From Sthenelais limicola (Eukaryota > Annelida > Polychaeta > Phyllodocida > Sigalionidae), in assembly GCA_942159475.1 (NCBI GenBank), contig OW804100.1, forward strand, positions 7,952,127-8,016,126: DNA of 64,000 nt. Reading direction: 5' to 3'. Position 1 is the first letter of the stretch. Every line of letters starts with the position of its first letter. Positions 1-11,724 of this stretch are shown one piece after another. The notes beneath the pieces were generated by a model. It did not search any database. It had not been told where the DNA came from and was given only the letters and a program-made list of their open reading frames with translations. The translations under genes were made by a program, and so were the position numbers.

Positions 1-825
1 TTTGTGTAGTATGTGTGTTTTCTACTTGCGATAAGTCAGAATTTACACCCATCGCACCCATATATAACCTACAGGTGTTCGGTCTTACTTGCCTATAGAT
101 CCCATGCATAGATCTTTCACTTTTTCTGTATTACTTGCCACCCAACCTCCTAAATCTCACAGGGCGCGTTCAGGTAGGGGCCGGTAGGGGCGGAGGGTTT
201 GAGGCTTGGGTTGCTCACAACATATTCCTATTTTTCCATTCAAATATGTTAATATTTCCCAACCTCGGGTTTGTCTCCGAATAATGGTGACATTCTGCCA
301 TCCTGGTATGCTACTATATATATAATAATAAATGCAACCCTAGCCCTACGTGCAACCCGCTTAGTACCCCACTGAAACCTGTCTGCCCTCCACTGTCTGC
401 GCTGCATTCCCTCGTAACCATGCCTCACAATGATATCAGGAAAAGGCAGGCTCCACAGGTCTAATTTACCGACTCAGGGCATGATGCAATGCCCATCTAA
501 TGTTACCCAAAGGTATAGGAACCTTTTGGACTAACCCTGATCTTAAGATGAATTGGCTCGGGCGTTAGCTGCGTTTCAGTTGATAAAACATAGGTCATAC
601 CGGTTGTATAGTTTGTATACATGTACACAGCAAATGATTTATGATGATCATAAATTAATCTAGATATACGAGTCAATGACTGTATGGGTCCGGTACCCTG
701 CATATAGACTCCGAGAAAAACAAATAATTGGAATTTACACTTCGGTAATAGAAAGAATTGGTTCCTGAAAACCAGACACCCACACACATACACCCATATA
801 ATACATGTATTACATATAATACATG
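1..825. other. Non-coding stretch, no recognised gene
   Basis: I see no coding signature or RNA gene. The only local structure is a G-rich patch at 177-197 (two GGGG runs, then GG and GGG) that could form a weak G-quadruplex on the + strand. The 96-codon open frame on the minus strand has no recognisable domain. Confidence 0.5.
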
Positions 826-1170
826 TGTAAGGGTCCGCCCGCTATTACCAGCAAGCAGCAGGCAGACACCACCACATGGTGGTAAAGAGCATCTCTGCTA
901 GGGCCGACAGCGAGCACCTCAAGTCCCGGCCAGTTCCGGTAGGCGGCGACATCATCCAGCAGGACCATCATCACTGCAGACACCAGCCTACGGACAGCAG
1001 GGGGATCATACCATCATCTGTAAAGAAGTCAAGACTGAACTATAACTTAACGGTCTCGGAACGAGCTTATACTGTTGTTTAGGCCCTTGCCATATAGCGC
1101 GTGTATTCACAAACTGAAGTTGGGTGAAATAAAACCAGGGCCTTATTTCATAATCAGGGACATAGGAATT
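826..1170 (+). repeat. LTR-like dispersed repeat, copy A
   Basis: This GC-richer block shares an ordered series of motifs with the reverse complement of 14300-14631: a TGTA start running into GGGTCCGCCC, then ACATCTCT/GCATCTCT, CCGGCCAGT, AGGCGGCGA, ATCACTG.AGACACC and finally an AATAAA-containing tail near 1129. A TGT start, an internal polyadenylation signal and an ACA-like end are what a solo LTR would show. I found no matching 5 bp target duplication and no adjoining pol gene, so the LTR reading is inference. That the two blocks are homologous is seen directly. The 68-codon frame inside it is not credible as a gene. Confidence 0.55.
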
Positions 1171-1886
1171 ATATAGAAAAACATCCTAGGGGAGCACATT
1201 TATGTTGCCACATGCGTTTGGTAAAGGCTTAGAAGTGATATCAATAATAGTCTCCCGCCCATTTCTTCAGACGGCTTTCTACCCACTTGTTCCTGTTTTA
1301 GTGGCAAACTCTGGGAAGCACCGCATTTGTAGCACGTTTTCTAATGTTGGCTCCTTCGCACAGTGTGTTCAGGGAGCGAGCTAAGCCATCGCCAGCATTG
1401 ATGGAGAACAAAGTGGCTAAACTTCTTTTTAGAACATTGAAGAATTTTTCCTTTAATATTTATAAACATCGTGGTTTCAGAGTTTATTAGTTTATTATTA
1501 GTTTATTTATAAGACAGTAACGAGTTTCTTTCACACGTTTAACAATTGGGTGGAACACGTAAGTAGGTCAAATAAGTATGATGGCCACCGTGGTGAGTGC
1601 GGTGGAACGGCATATGTTCAAATAGCAATGATGATGTAAGTCATGAGACACTTGAGGAAGCAAAACAACCAATATGTTGCCTTTCATAATTTACATACAT
1701 GTAAGAATGCACAATGCGGAATAGATTATATTGATTGAATATTGAAGGAAAGACTAATTGATAAATAAGCCTTATGGGGTCCAAATATTGATTGTCTTGG
1801 ACTTGGCTGAATTTTTAGGCTGGTCTTCTTTTTTCTAGGTGAATATGCATTTGTTAATTAATACTGTTATTAGTGTTAACTAAATT
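1171..1886. other. AT-rich non-coding stretch
   Basis: I see no gene, RNA or structured repeat here. A short direct duplication of TTTATTAGTTTATTA near 1485-1510 is the only local regularity. Confidence 0.45.
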
Positions 1887-2126
1887 GGTGAGACATCCAG
1901 TGACTCGCCTAAAGACATTCAGAACTTAACCCCAACTTTGCCGAATGGTCCTGGGTAAGACCTTAAAGTGCCTTTCTGTCTCTTTTCTCTGTTTCTCTCT
2001 CCCTACTTCTCTATCTCTATTTCCTGGGTAAGATCATAAACTGCCTCCCCCTCAGCTCTCCCGCCCTTGATATAACACTTCAAAGTGTTGATAAGGGCGT
2101 AAAACAACCGATCTCACTCACTCACC
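1887..2126 (+). repeat. Dispersed repeat with conserved palindrome, copy A
   Basis: Positions 2023-2126 match the reverse complement of 38930-39041 closely: CCTGGGTAAGATCATAAACT, then CTCAGCTCTCCCGCCC, then a palindrome AACACTT..AAGTGTT, then a CTCACTCACTCACC end. The left part carries an older internal duplication, CCTGGGTAAGA at about 1951 and again at 2023. The GAGTGAGTGAG-type terminus recalls short interspersed elements of marine invertebrates, but no Pol III boxes are evident, so the class is left open. Confidence 0.6.
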
Positions 2127-3279
2127 AACTTTGCCGACGCATTCGTAATATATTATAGAAATATTTGCGTCTACCTTCCCGGGGTCTTTCGGTCATGTTG
2201 CAAACAAATGTCTTCATAGGTGAATTACGTTAATAGACGTACCAAGAAGAAATGACTACAAACTACAGATTGAGTTATTACACGATAATAGGCAACTGCA
2301 CACCTCTTATATATACGGACAGGTGGCGTACATCTCCTCTTGTGATCTTAATAATACGTTCAGTGGTTACAGCCGACCCGTGCATTTAACGCAGACGTAA
2401 GATGGACGTTTGCAACATCATTAACTTAAGAGTGATAATTTCTCACACCTCATTAGTGGCTACAAGCAACACTTTGCTTTCCTGAATCATTCATGAGACA
2501 AAGCATGCCCATGGCAGGTCTCCGACTATAACTTGGCTGTAAGGCAGCTTCTTGGATATAAATTACGCCCAGTCGTAGCTTAATGTTATTCTTATACACA
2601 CAGGAGAAGCAGAACATTTAAGGCCTTGGCAGAAATCTAGGCTACTGTATATCCATTAATGAAGAGTACAATTCAATGTATGATATAAACGCTGAGATTA
2701 AGTTTATTGGATACCAGTGAATAATGGCTACGCTATGTATCCTACTTCCAGACCTCTGAGGTTTCTTAGTGAGGATATCAAGTGAGGATCTTCTAAAGTG
2801 TCCACGTCGATAGTGCCTCCTCCCGTCCCTTTCAATACTTGCACAGAGCAAGTAGCCTGCGCCATATATTACCCCCATAAACATAGCTTCTCTATTCAAG
2901 GCGAGACTTGCCCATATCGAAGGGCAATATGTACATACTATACCCAGGGTACTCCGCAGCCTCACCACAGCCCCAGATTATAGTATCAATAGGGTGGGGA
3001 AGTTATTTATATCCAGGAGATTCCCAACCAGTCTCTGGTTTGATGGGATCAGGAAGTGCGTCAAATAAGCAATTTATGTTTCTGGAATAGTGACATCAGT
3101 TTGACATAGTTTGGTGAGGTCAGATTATAGCTTTACATAATTATTTAGAATAAATATGAGGGATATGTGTTCCCATCAAGTGATACGTTGTAAAGATGAG
3201 TATATTCTTCATATCAAACGTGTCTGATCCAAAATGGTTTTAAAGTTATGAGTGATTTGCGTAGTGCCCCGTTCCTACT
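2127..3279. other. Non-coding stretch, no recognised gene
   Basis: Open frames overlap on both strands at 2642-3090, none with a recognisable domain or compositional bias. I see no RNA gene, tandem repeat or inverted terminal repeat. Confidence 0.45.
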
Positions 3280-3438
3280 CCCCCCCCCCCCACCCCCCAC
3301 CCCCATCTCCCAGCGAATATTTGTTTGAAACTTTGACTTGAGAAATAACATGGTTTGGCGAAACAAAAAAATAATATATTCTTTTTATTTCACTACGTTC
3401 ACCATAGAAGTCTATGGGGGAAAGGGGGGGGGGGGGGG
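3280..3438. repeat. Facing C-tract and G-tract pair
   Basis: A run of 12 C followed by more C-blocks (3280-3305) faces a run of 15 G (3424-3438) about 120 bp downstream. The two ends are complementary, so the segment could fold back. Both are homopolymer tracts prone to sequencing and assembly length error. Confidence 0.6.
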
Positions 3439-5050
3439 TCTTTTGGAGCTTTTGGAGCTATATATATGGTGAGTTCTGGGCGGGGGCGGTGGGGTTGCTT
3501 TTCGTTTTCACTCAACCATGTTCTTTCTTTTAATGCATTAGTTCCTTGAACTCCCGCCTGCAGAAGTGCTTATACGAGCAAACGGTCTTTGTGGTGACGC
3601 TGGGGGAAATGTTATTGACCAACTGTCGTGAAACGTATGTGACTTGAGGAATAGGGTGCAAACCCCAGTGATTGTTTCAATGCCTTTCGTATATATTCAC
3701 AAAGGGAACAACACACGCCCATGGAACACAACAGTAGAGGATGGAAAATACAATGTAAAATATCTCAACAGGACAAGAGTTCAAAACAGTTATTGGCAAC
3801 ATGCAAGCTAGATAACCGAAAACAAATCATACTTTATCATCTGCCTTATATTTCTAGGCCTTTTTCTATTATCCAAAATATAAAGTTAGCTTCGATTTAG
3901 GCACTGATCAATTATGTTACTTCTTATCCTAGCTTTAAATGATAACAGACCCGATGGCAACAACAATAACTACAAGTTGATATAGATGTTGTAGAAACAA
4001 TTAATTCAATCTTGCCATGAGCAAAGCATTGCATCATTTATCTCCGATAATAAGAACCATATCCCATTAGGCTATAGGAGCATAGATTAATATGATATCT
4101 CAACGGGGTGAAGTCAGGAAATAATTTGTTGTTTTTTTCGAGTAAGGCGATTAAGCAGACACTCTCCCACCTGCATCTGTCAACATAGCCATTATTGCTC
4201 TCACCTCCAAACAGCCCCCTTAGGCGAATTAACTCATCAACTGAACGGCATCCACTGGTACCTCTTAAGCTTATTTAAAGCATGGAAACACTCACTACGG
4301 ATAATTCCCAGAGCCTTTTATCACCTTTGCTGTTACATAAAACACGCCCTATACTTGATGCTCTTAAGGTATCAATGAAAAATAAATATGATGTCGCGTG
4401 GCAAAGTAAACGATCGAAAGTAAATGCAGTGAGCGATACAAGTGAGTGGTCCCCGGTGAATATCTCCCCATAAGCCCACCCAAGGGAACTGTCCATCAAC
4501 GAAAACCTGCTCCATCGACAATACCCTGGCTTCTCTCTCTGCCCCTTAATATATCTATATTATTATACGCCTTACACGGCTGATAAATGGCAGTTTGGTA
4601 GGTTGTTTTCTGGGGTGGGAGTGAGATGTGGGTGTTGGGGGGGGGGGGGGGGGGGTGTTGAGCGGTTGCGACCCCTTGGCAAAATCAGATACGTGGCAAG
4701 TCCTCCCACACCAAAATTCCCACACCAAAATTCAAATGAATAGAAATATCTGAAGGGTTTTCGGGTCAACACCTTGCGAGATTTTATCATTTAGATGATA
4801 CAATTAATAAGTCACGAGGGACAGCTTCCATATTGCATTCTGCAGCAAGTAGACTTGAACAAGAAGCAGCTGGTATAGAATGGTCTGCATGCCAGAGCTC
4901 AGCTGATGTTTGGGAAATCCCGGCGCGATGAGGGAAGCACAAATAATTGTATAAGACACAGATGATGACTGGCAATCATATGTAGACTCAGCTGGTTATT
5001 TGGCCAGTGGGTATATTATATATATATAATATTATATGTAACGGTCAGTT
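3439..5050. other. Non-coding stretch with G19 tract
   Basis: The segment holds a run of 19 G at 4637-4655 and an AT dinucleotide patch near 5014-5035. I recognise no gene. The proline-rich minus-strand frame at 4572-4790 is a product of the G-tract. Confidence 0.45.
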
Positions 5051-5451
5051 CTCACCAAATGGGTACACGGGGGTATTTTTGGCTAAAATTTCAAATGCAT
5101 TGAAACTTTTTGCCATTTGCACATATCATTGTACATATATTGAAGGGTTAGGGAAATTAAAATTTTTATTCTAATTGAAATTTGTTTTAGATATAAATAG
5201 GTAAAATTGTATACAATTGGTGAATAGATTTATATAAAATTGAAAGTTTGTATATAAAGGTATGAACTAGTAGTAAAATTGAAGATTTTATGAGATAATT
5301 AGTATGAGGGAGTTATTAAGTATTAGAAATAGGTGTGGGTGGGTGGGTTTAAAATTTGAACCAGCGGTGTGGTTGGAAGTTGGAGGTGAAGTGAATGATA
5401 TGGTGGTTGGTGTGGGGTGAGGCGTGACCAGGTCACGTGGGCTGTTAGTAT
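5051..5451. other. Very AT-rich stretch grading into G/T-rich stretch
   Basis: The first 250 bp are strongly AT-rich with repeated AAATTTT-like words. The last 110 bp are G/T-rich on the + strand (GGTGTGGGTGGGTGGG near 5331) and include the small palindrome CGTGACCAGGTCACG at 5423-5437. No gene is seen. Confidence 0.45.
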
Positions 5452-5574
5452 GGACTTAGAAGGTTGTGGTTTGGAGGGAAGAGTCTTATGGCATGGGATA
5501 GAGGGCGAGCGATAGCGAGCTCTCTATCCCATGTCCATAAGGCTATTCCCTCCAAACCACAACCCTCCAAGTCC
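5452..5574. repeat. Long imperfect hairpin (about 55 bp arms)
   Basis: The left arm (GGACTTAGAAGGTTGTGG onwards) is mirrored by the right arm ending CCACAACCCTCCAAGTCC, with a few mismatches and one bulge. The arms meet at a loop of about 10-15 bases around GAGCGATAGCGAGCTC. The fold is far longer than chance. It could be a tiny foldback transposon or the source of a hairpin RNA; the sequence does not decide between these. Confidence 0.85.
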
Positions 5575-6759
5575 TTTAGGGGTCGACCACAGACTCTATC
5601 CGCTGGTAGGATTGTCCGTTACAAGGGCAATTTAGGGACAAAACTGGACCAAAGACCCCTAATGGGAGAGGGTAGAGGACCCCTAGCTTCAATGACCGCA
5701 CATCGCCGAACAGTGTTGCACTCACAATTATTCTATTGTTAAGCTAACGTTTCAACTGAAACATTGGTTGAAAATTGGATTTTTTTTTATTTTTCTATTT
5801 TTAGTAACTACATTACATTTTGAAAATTTTTAGTAACTACATTTGACACTTAAATTCAAAGGACTTGGCCTTGTTCTATACCTTGTCAAATATTCATGAT
5901 TTCTCAAAATCAATATTTTTTTTATTGATTCTTATAGCAAAATGACATAGCTTTCCCATTATATTACATGTCATTGGTCTCAACTAAAATTATTCTGTAC
6001 CATTATTTTGTGTTGCCACCCCGATGCAGCAGTGGGGTGGCAACACCAGCTTAATTCAGTCCAAAAATAGCAGAAAAAATGTTAGATTGAAATTTAAAAT
6101 TTTATGTCATGAACCTCTTAACAGATGCTTTAAAATGACTAAGTTTCATTAGATAATCTAAAATTGTTTAGGCACAGTTTCCAAATGAATATCGTTGGGT
6201 TGGCAACGTTAACACTTCCCCAACATGACCTTTTTTTTAATCATTCAGTTCTCATTGAAACAGTTTTTCGAGTATGTGATTAGTCAATAATTCAATTTAA
6301 AATAGAGTTGTTGGAGATTACATTCCATGAACAAATTGTCTCTAAATATTTATTTTTGATCCTTTGGCAACCACTTCAAAAGAGCATTGGGATGGCAACG
6401 TTAAAATTCCCCAAATCAAAAAGTGAATTTAAAGAAATTGAAAATATTTTGAAATACTATATTTGTTATGTCTGCATGGCCAACAGGTGTAAGTATTATT
6501 ACAGACACATATTTTTATCATTTGATTTTTTGTACAATGCTGAGTAAACTTTATTTGACAAAATATATTTTTTCTCTCCAGAAAAGTGTGTAATTTAGGT
6601 AGTTTTCACCATATAGGGCGGCCATTTTTTATTTTAGCTCTATAAAAGTATATGTCCCCTCAAAGGTGCATATCGTTTGATATAATATTTATTCATATAC
6701 AAGAAAATGGTTTTCATGTAGAGTCCAAAATAGCCTGTGTGCTCTTTTCGTGAGAACTG
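5575..6759. other. AT-rich stretch with weak periodic TGGCAAC motifs
   Basis: After the hairpin the sequence is AT-rich. GGTTGGCAACGTTAA near 6196 and GGATGGCAACGTTAA near 6390 lie about 190 bp apart, and a related TGGCAAC occurs about 160 bp upstream in the hairpin at 6011-6045. This suggests a decayed tandem duplication. I see no convincing coding frame. Confidence 0.35.
6011..6045. repeat. Perfect 12 bp stem hairpin
   Basis: TGTTGCCACCCC and its exact reverse complement GGGGTGGCAACA flank an 11-base loop. It lies in AT-rich DNA, so it stands out locally. Nothing in the surroundings marks it as a terminator or RNA gene. Confidence 0.8.

Positions 6760-6817
<58 letters not shown>
6760..6817. 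repeat. (AT)n microsatellite
   Basis: A nearly uninterrupted TA dinucleotide run of about 58 bp with one phase slip near the left end. It is self-complementary and likely to be length-polymorphic. Confidence 0.95.
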
Positions 6818-6818
<1 letters not shown>

Positions 6819-9800
6819 TCTCGTGTCCAACCTTCCAAAAGTTGATGTAAGAGGGAAAATATATTGTAACTTGCACATTAATATAAGGAGAATTTGTTGA
6901 CCTGTCCCCAACTCGGTCTGTTTGAACCAATAGCCTAGATTATGGTAAATGGGTGGACACTAAACACAAAATATCTACTCTGATAAAATAGCATCAATAA
7001 TACAGTGTGTGTTTGTATCTTCCAATTAGAGACATTCAGCAGGAATTAAATGTGGTCAATATTAACTGAATACAGGAGAGGACTTTGATCTAAACTGTCT
7101 AGACAAACAATATCAAGTCATAGTTGATAATTTACGCAATTTACAATGCGTTTAGTGAAAGCAGCTATATATCTTCATGAAAAGAATATACATTATAGAA
7201 TGCAGAGATTCGGAAATGTTTAAAATATTTTTAAAATTCTATATTCTTTGTCTCCTCTGTTAAGGCCTATCCATTCCTGGATACTTTCCTATTCAAGATC
7301 TTAAAATTTCACCATAGAATCTTTCAAACATAATCATTCCTTCTCTTGAATCCTAATTTATCTATAGCCATGTCATTTCTACATTATGTATCTATTCTTT
7401 TAGTTAATGCTATTTGATAGTTTGTAACTACAGACCAATTATTCCTGTAGAAACGCAACCAGTGAGTTCAATAGAGGCTATGCACGCTCAATGTACATTA
7501 TTCACAACTTACAAATTGCTGTGTAAGCTACATAAAAACATATTTCGCTAGCTACGATAATACAGATTTATGATCCAGCAGACAATTATACAATAGTAAG
7601 AGGGAATTAGCATGGGGATTATACTATTGGGCGTGACACGCAGATTGGACATTTGTTGTGTGCGCATTGCATGACACGAATGTTGAGAAGTAAAACAGAG
7701 ACAACCCAGACCCTGTCTAAACTTTAACAATTATAAGTAACTTATTATCACCCAACTTTGCAATAATCTGATTTCCTCGCCGAGTTGAGTCGAATATTTT
7801 TGTATCAATATAATGAAATTGGAAATAATTGATCCCTATATTGGGTATATAGAAATACCCACTATATTGTTCGCCTAATATAGTAATAACTTTAGATACA
7901 AATCCTTAATGCGTATTATCAGACATCCGTGAGTATAACCTACATTTATTGCAATTACAAATTTTTACACGTGTTTTACCACCTCCCATTGAGCAGTGTC
8001 AAATGGGGAAAAGTAAATACTAATTTATATTGTATATTATATTATCCATTTGATACTGCTATTTTGTTTGGTGGATACACTACCACATTATTGTGAAGGT
8101 AGGCTAATCATCTTATCCGAATGAATAGAAATAACTTCATTCAACTCTATATCACATCTTCGTAGAATACATTAACTTCAATATTTACAGTGCGGCCGTG
8201 AGATGCAGGGGACATTTACTGGTGCCTTGCGCAGTTCGTGCCCAATCCCAAGTTGCCGTAGCCCAGAGGATATCCATAAATTAACGCCAGTGATCTATTT
8301 ACAGGGACACGCTGGGGAAAGAGAACGAGGAATACTAATCCATGATGAAGACGACATGATTGAAGAGGCTTAGTTGCATACATACATGTGAGTACTCTAT
8401 ATCTCTTCTGAAACATACATTGATATCGTTCCAGTATCATATAGTTTCAATTATTACAAACTAGATTCTTCTTACGCAAATAATTATATATGAGGTCAAA
8501 AATTACAGTTGACTCGGACGCTTGCAGTGAACTACTGCCACAGTTACAACACATAGGGTGTTCAATCGCAGGACGTACAATAAACGAGACTCATGCTCGA
8601 GATGCCAATCATGACAACGTTCTGAAACAGATAATGTATTTTCCCTGGACATGAATATGAATAGTGTGGGCAGTATGTATCACTTAAGAATATATGTGTA
8701 GATGATACATAATGATATAGCTGTTGAGCCCTGCAGGACCCGGCAGATCTCGTCTCGTGACACAGGTCCCGATATCAGTTGCCAGTGACAGTGAAAATTA
8801 CATAAAGAAAGATGTCTGAATTTTGGGTTAATTAGGAAGGTTATATTTGCTGCGTGTGTTATTCTGTTCCATGTAGGCATTAACCAAGGGTCTATAACAC
8901 ACATTGTCAGGAACTGTACCCAGGAGTGGAGAGGGAATCGCTGTATAAGACCATGCCCCAGTAGGGATCCGCAGTTATTAAATCCACATCTGAATGCCTG
9001 CTTCATTGATTATTGTGAAATTTTATTTGCAAGTCGGACTTTGGTCAAGGGGAAATCCATCAGAACTCCATCAAATGTACGCAAGCAAGGGGCCTTTTTG
9101 TTATTCCCCTGTCGCTGCCATTTAATTAATTCCTAAATTTTCTGCCATAGTAATTTATGTTTTATGACGGGTCCCTTCGACGCCTTGGTAATTAAAATGG
9201 GGTAAGAAGTGACTCCCTCGTTTAGTTATGCGTTGTTTTTCGTTATACACGTGACACGTTAAAATAGCGAGTAGTTACATTTAAGAATGTAATCATCGGG
9301 ATTTATGAGTATAAAACATTTTACCACACAAGTAATAAATCTTTCTCACCTATGTCAGGTCTAATGAACCTGCCATGTTTAACAGTCGTGAATTAATTAA
9401 GACATCAGGTCATAGAACATCTACTTAACATAACAATTAGGAATACCGTGATTATATATCTCTTGATATATTACATACACTTTCTAATCAAAATGGATAT
9501 GAAATACCTAATTACATAAGTATGCATATATTAACAATTAAACTTAAAACTGTAGTCAGTATATATGATAAAACATGAACATCTTTACCAGATTTAATTA
9601 AATACCGCATGACACATCACCATTGAGAGTGGACGATTTCATGAAACAAGTAGCATTTATTTGTTGAACTAAAATTTATAAAATCTCTTCTCATTTACAC
9701 TCTTACTATAATGTCCGTGTTTATGACAGTGCCGCACTAACGCCGGGATGCGGATTCATCCATGAAGGATAATTATTTTGTAAAATGCTTGTCAATCGCA

Positions 9801-9916
9801 ATAAAGAATTTAGGAATGAGAAAACTACTTCTTTCACCGAATTACTAAAAACTACCATTATTCTGCATAATTTAAAATAAATGACGTTGTAACAAATCAC
9901 CCGGCCATAGCTGTTT
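6818..9916. other. Three kilobases with no recognised feature
   Basis: I read both strands for tRNA boxes, LINE or transposase motifs, splice-bounded coding segments and inverted repeats and recognised none. The 108-codon minus-strand frame at 8680-9006 has scattered cysteines and tryptophans but no family signature, and I do not call it a gene. Confidence 0.4.
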
Positions 9917-10056
9917 GAATAAATACAATATATATACAGAACTACCCGGAATTCGAGGCGGGAGTGAATATTCACCGATGACGGTCAAGGGGCGGTAGCC
10001 CCGCGACCGTCATATTCATGACGCCGAGAATTCAAGGGTTGTTCTGTGTTTATTTC
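9917..10056. repeat. 140 bp imperfect palindrome
   Basis: Outer arms GAATAAA...ACAGAACTACCC and GGGTTGTTCTGTGTTTATTTC pair. Moving inward, GAATTC pairs with GAATTC, TGAATA with TATTCA and TGACGGTC with GACCGTCA. The centre is GGGGC, a 4-base GGTA loop and GCCCC. Pairing is interrupted by small internal loops. It resembles a short foldback element or extruding palindrome. No target-site duplication is obvious. Confidence 0.8.
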
Positions 10057-10100
10057 ACCCCGCACACTAAACTAATATTAAATTAACCTGATCTACAGCG

Positions 10101-10130
10101 ATTGGCAAAGATCAGAAAGCGCGCATGCGC
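10101..10130. promoter_or_regulatory. NRF1-like palindrome beside inverted CCAAT
   Basis: GCGCATGCGC at 10121-10130 is the NRF1 consensus core, and ATTGGCA (inverted CCAAT) lies 20 bp upstream. Both are common in animal housekeeping promoters. No downstream gene is recognised, so promoter activity is speculative. Confidence 0.25.
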
Positions 10131-10516
10131 ACAGTGTTACAAAAACTAGGTCGAGCGTGTATTGCCTGTAAGCAATATCAAATCAGTTACTGACCAGCTA
10201 AACAATATCCAGACCCTATGTTATCTCTATGGGCTCAGCATATCGAGGGTGAAATAAATTTGATCATTAACAGTTTGTATTACTACTGAAATTACACATT
10301 ATAATTCTTACATTATCAGATAGCTGTGAGTTACCTGGCAGGGACATCATATTTAGAATGTGGCCTCGTGTTGAAACATATTGTATGCAATATACACAGA
10401 ATGAGCTCGTCCAGTTTAGGAAATAGAAGGCATGTACGGTAGGTATTCAAGATAAGGATGTTCTGATTGAAATGCTAAAGCTTTGACATGCTATAACGGG
10501 TCCTCGGGTTCTAGGT

Positions 10517-10622
10517 CATTCTCCCCGCCGACAATCTCCCCGCCGCAATCTCCCCGCCAACATACTCCCCACCGACATTCTCCCCGCCAAACGACCTCCC
10601 CGCCGAGATTTTCCCCGCCAAT
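10517..10622 (-). repeat. 15 bp G-rich minisatellite, array 1 (inverted)
   Basis: Seven units of 14-16 bp, each holding CTCCCCGCC with variable ACAAT/ACATT spacers. The reverse complement gives the consensus TCGGCGGGGAGAATG, the same unit as the array at 11514-11724. The minus strand has regularly spaced GGGG runs and could form G-quadruplexes. Confidence 0.9.
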
Positions 10623-11513
10623 AAATCATTAAAATTTGAATTCATCTAGACGCCAAAGAATGATGAATATTTGCTGAAAGTCTCATATCTACACAAATAA
10701 CCTCACCATTGAATTTATTTGTACTAGTTGAGTGGGAATTGACAATAACATTCATCCTGTCAAACGCAGCAATATAGCTCTAGTATTTGAAGTGAATGAA
10801 TTAAAATAAAAGTATAGTATTGGGTGGAATTTTCTTTTCTTTTCTTCTTATTCTCTTCACACATACACACTCTCTACACAAGTACTACATAAACTGTATT
10901 ATAAGCATATCAAACTCCTACGATACAACATACATAATCAAATAGGATGTTTATTTTTATATCATTACTTCGATCTATGACACCTTGCTTGATCAGAAGA
11001 TTCTGTGGTATCTTTTATAGCGTGGATAGCCATTTGAAAGGAATTGCCTCTCTGATTTGATTTTTCTGTGAGTAAAAGGTATCAAGACCTTACTCTCTTT
11101 TTAATTCGAGGTCTAACATGAAATTGCCTGTGGCGTTTATTTTTGTAAGAAAACGTAAATATTCCTATGCACAAATATTCTAGCTATTTATTCTTATAAT
11201 TTCAAGTAGCAGATGCTTAGTTTCAATGGAATAATAAATGCCTGAGATGGTAGAAAAGCTAATAAGTATATGGATAACTAAAACAAAAATGAAAAGAATG
11301 AAGTGAAAATGTGAAGAAATCACATGTGTCATCATTATCATTAAATATTATAAGAGATAAAATAAAGTACTCTGTAATGCAGGTATCCCAGGTAGTATAT
11401 ACATAACAAAACGTTAAACCCCATTGGAAAGGTATAATTTATAATTGTTTTCACGATGTAATGAGAGAAGTCCAAGATCTCCTTGCAATGCATCCTGTAG
11501 AAAACACAAATAA
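10623..11513. other. Unique DNA between inverted minisatellites
   Basis: About 890 bp of AT-rich sequence with no recognised gene. It is bracketed by inverted arrays of one minisatellite, so the whole of 10517-11724 may be one foldback-type unit. Inside the arrays I see no further inverted homology. Confidence 0.4.
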
Positions 11514-11724
11514 GCGGGGAAAATGTCGGCGGGGAGATCATTCGGCGGGGAGAATGTTGGGCGGGGAGATTGTCGGCGGGGAGAATGTTGGCGGGGAGAA
11601 TGTTGGGCGGGGAGATTGTCGGCGGGGAGAATGTTGGCGGGGAGATTGTCGGCGGGGAGATGTTGGCGGGGAGGTTGTCGGCGGGGAGAATGTCGGGGGG
11701 GGGGGGGGAGAATGTTGGTGGGGA
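11514..11724 (+). repeat. 15 bp G-rich minisatellite, array 2
   Basis: About 14 units of the GGCGGGGAGA(A/T)TGT type, ending in a G-run near 11695-11709. All three + frames and the opposite minus frames are open across it, giving arginine/glycine-rich or proline-rich translations of up to 163 codons. These follow from a 15 bp unit lacking stops and are not evidence for a gene. Confidence 0.92.
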
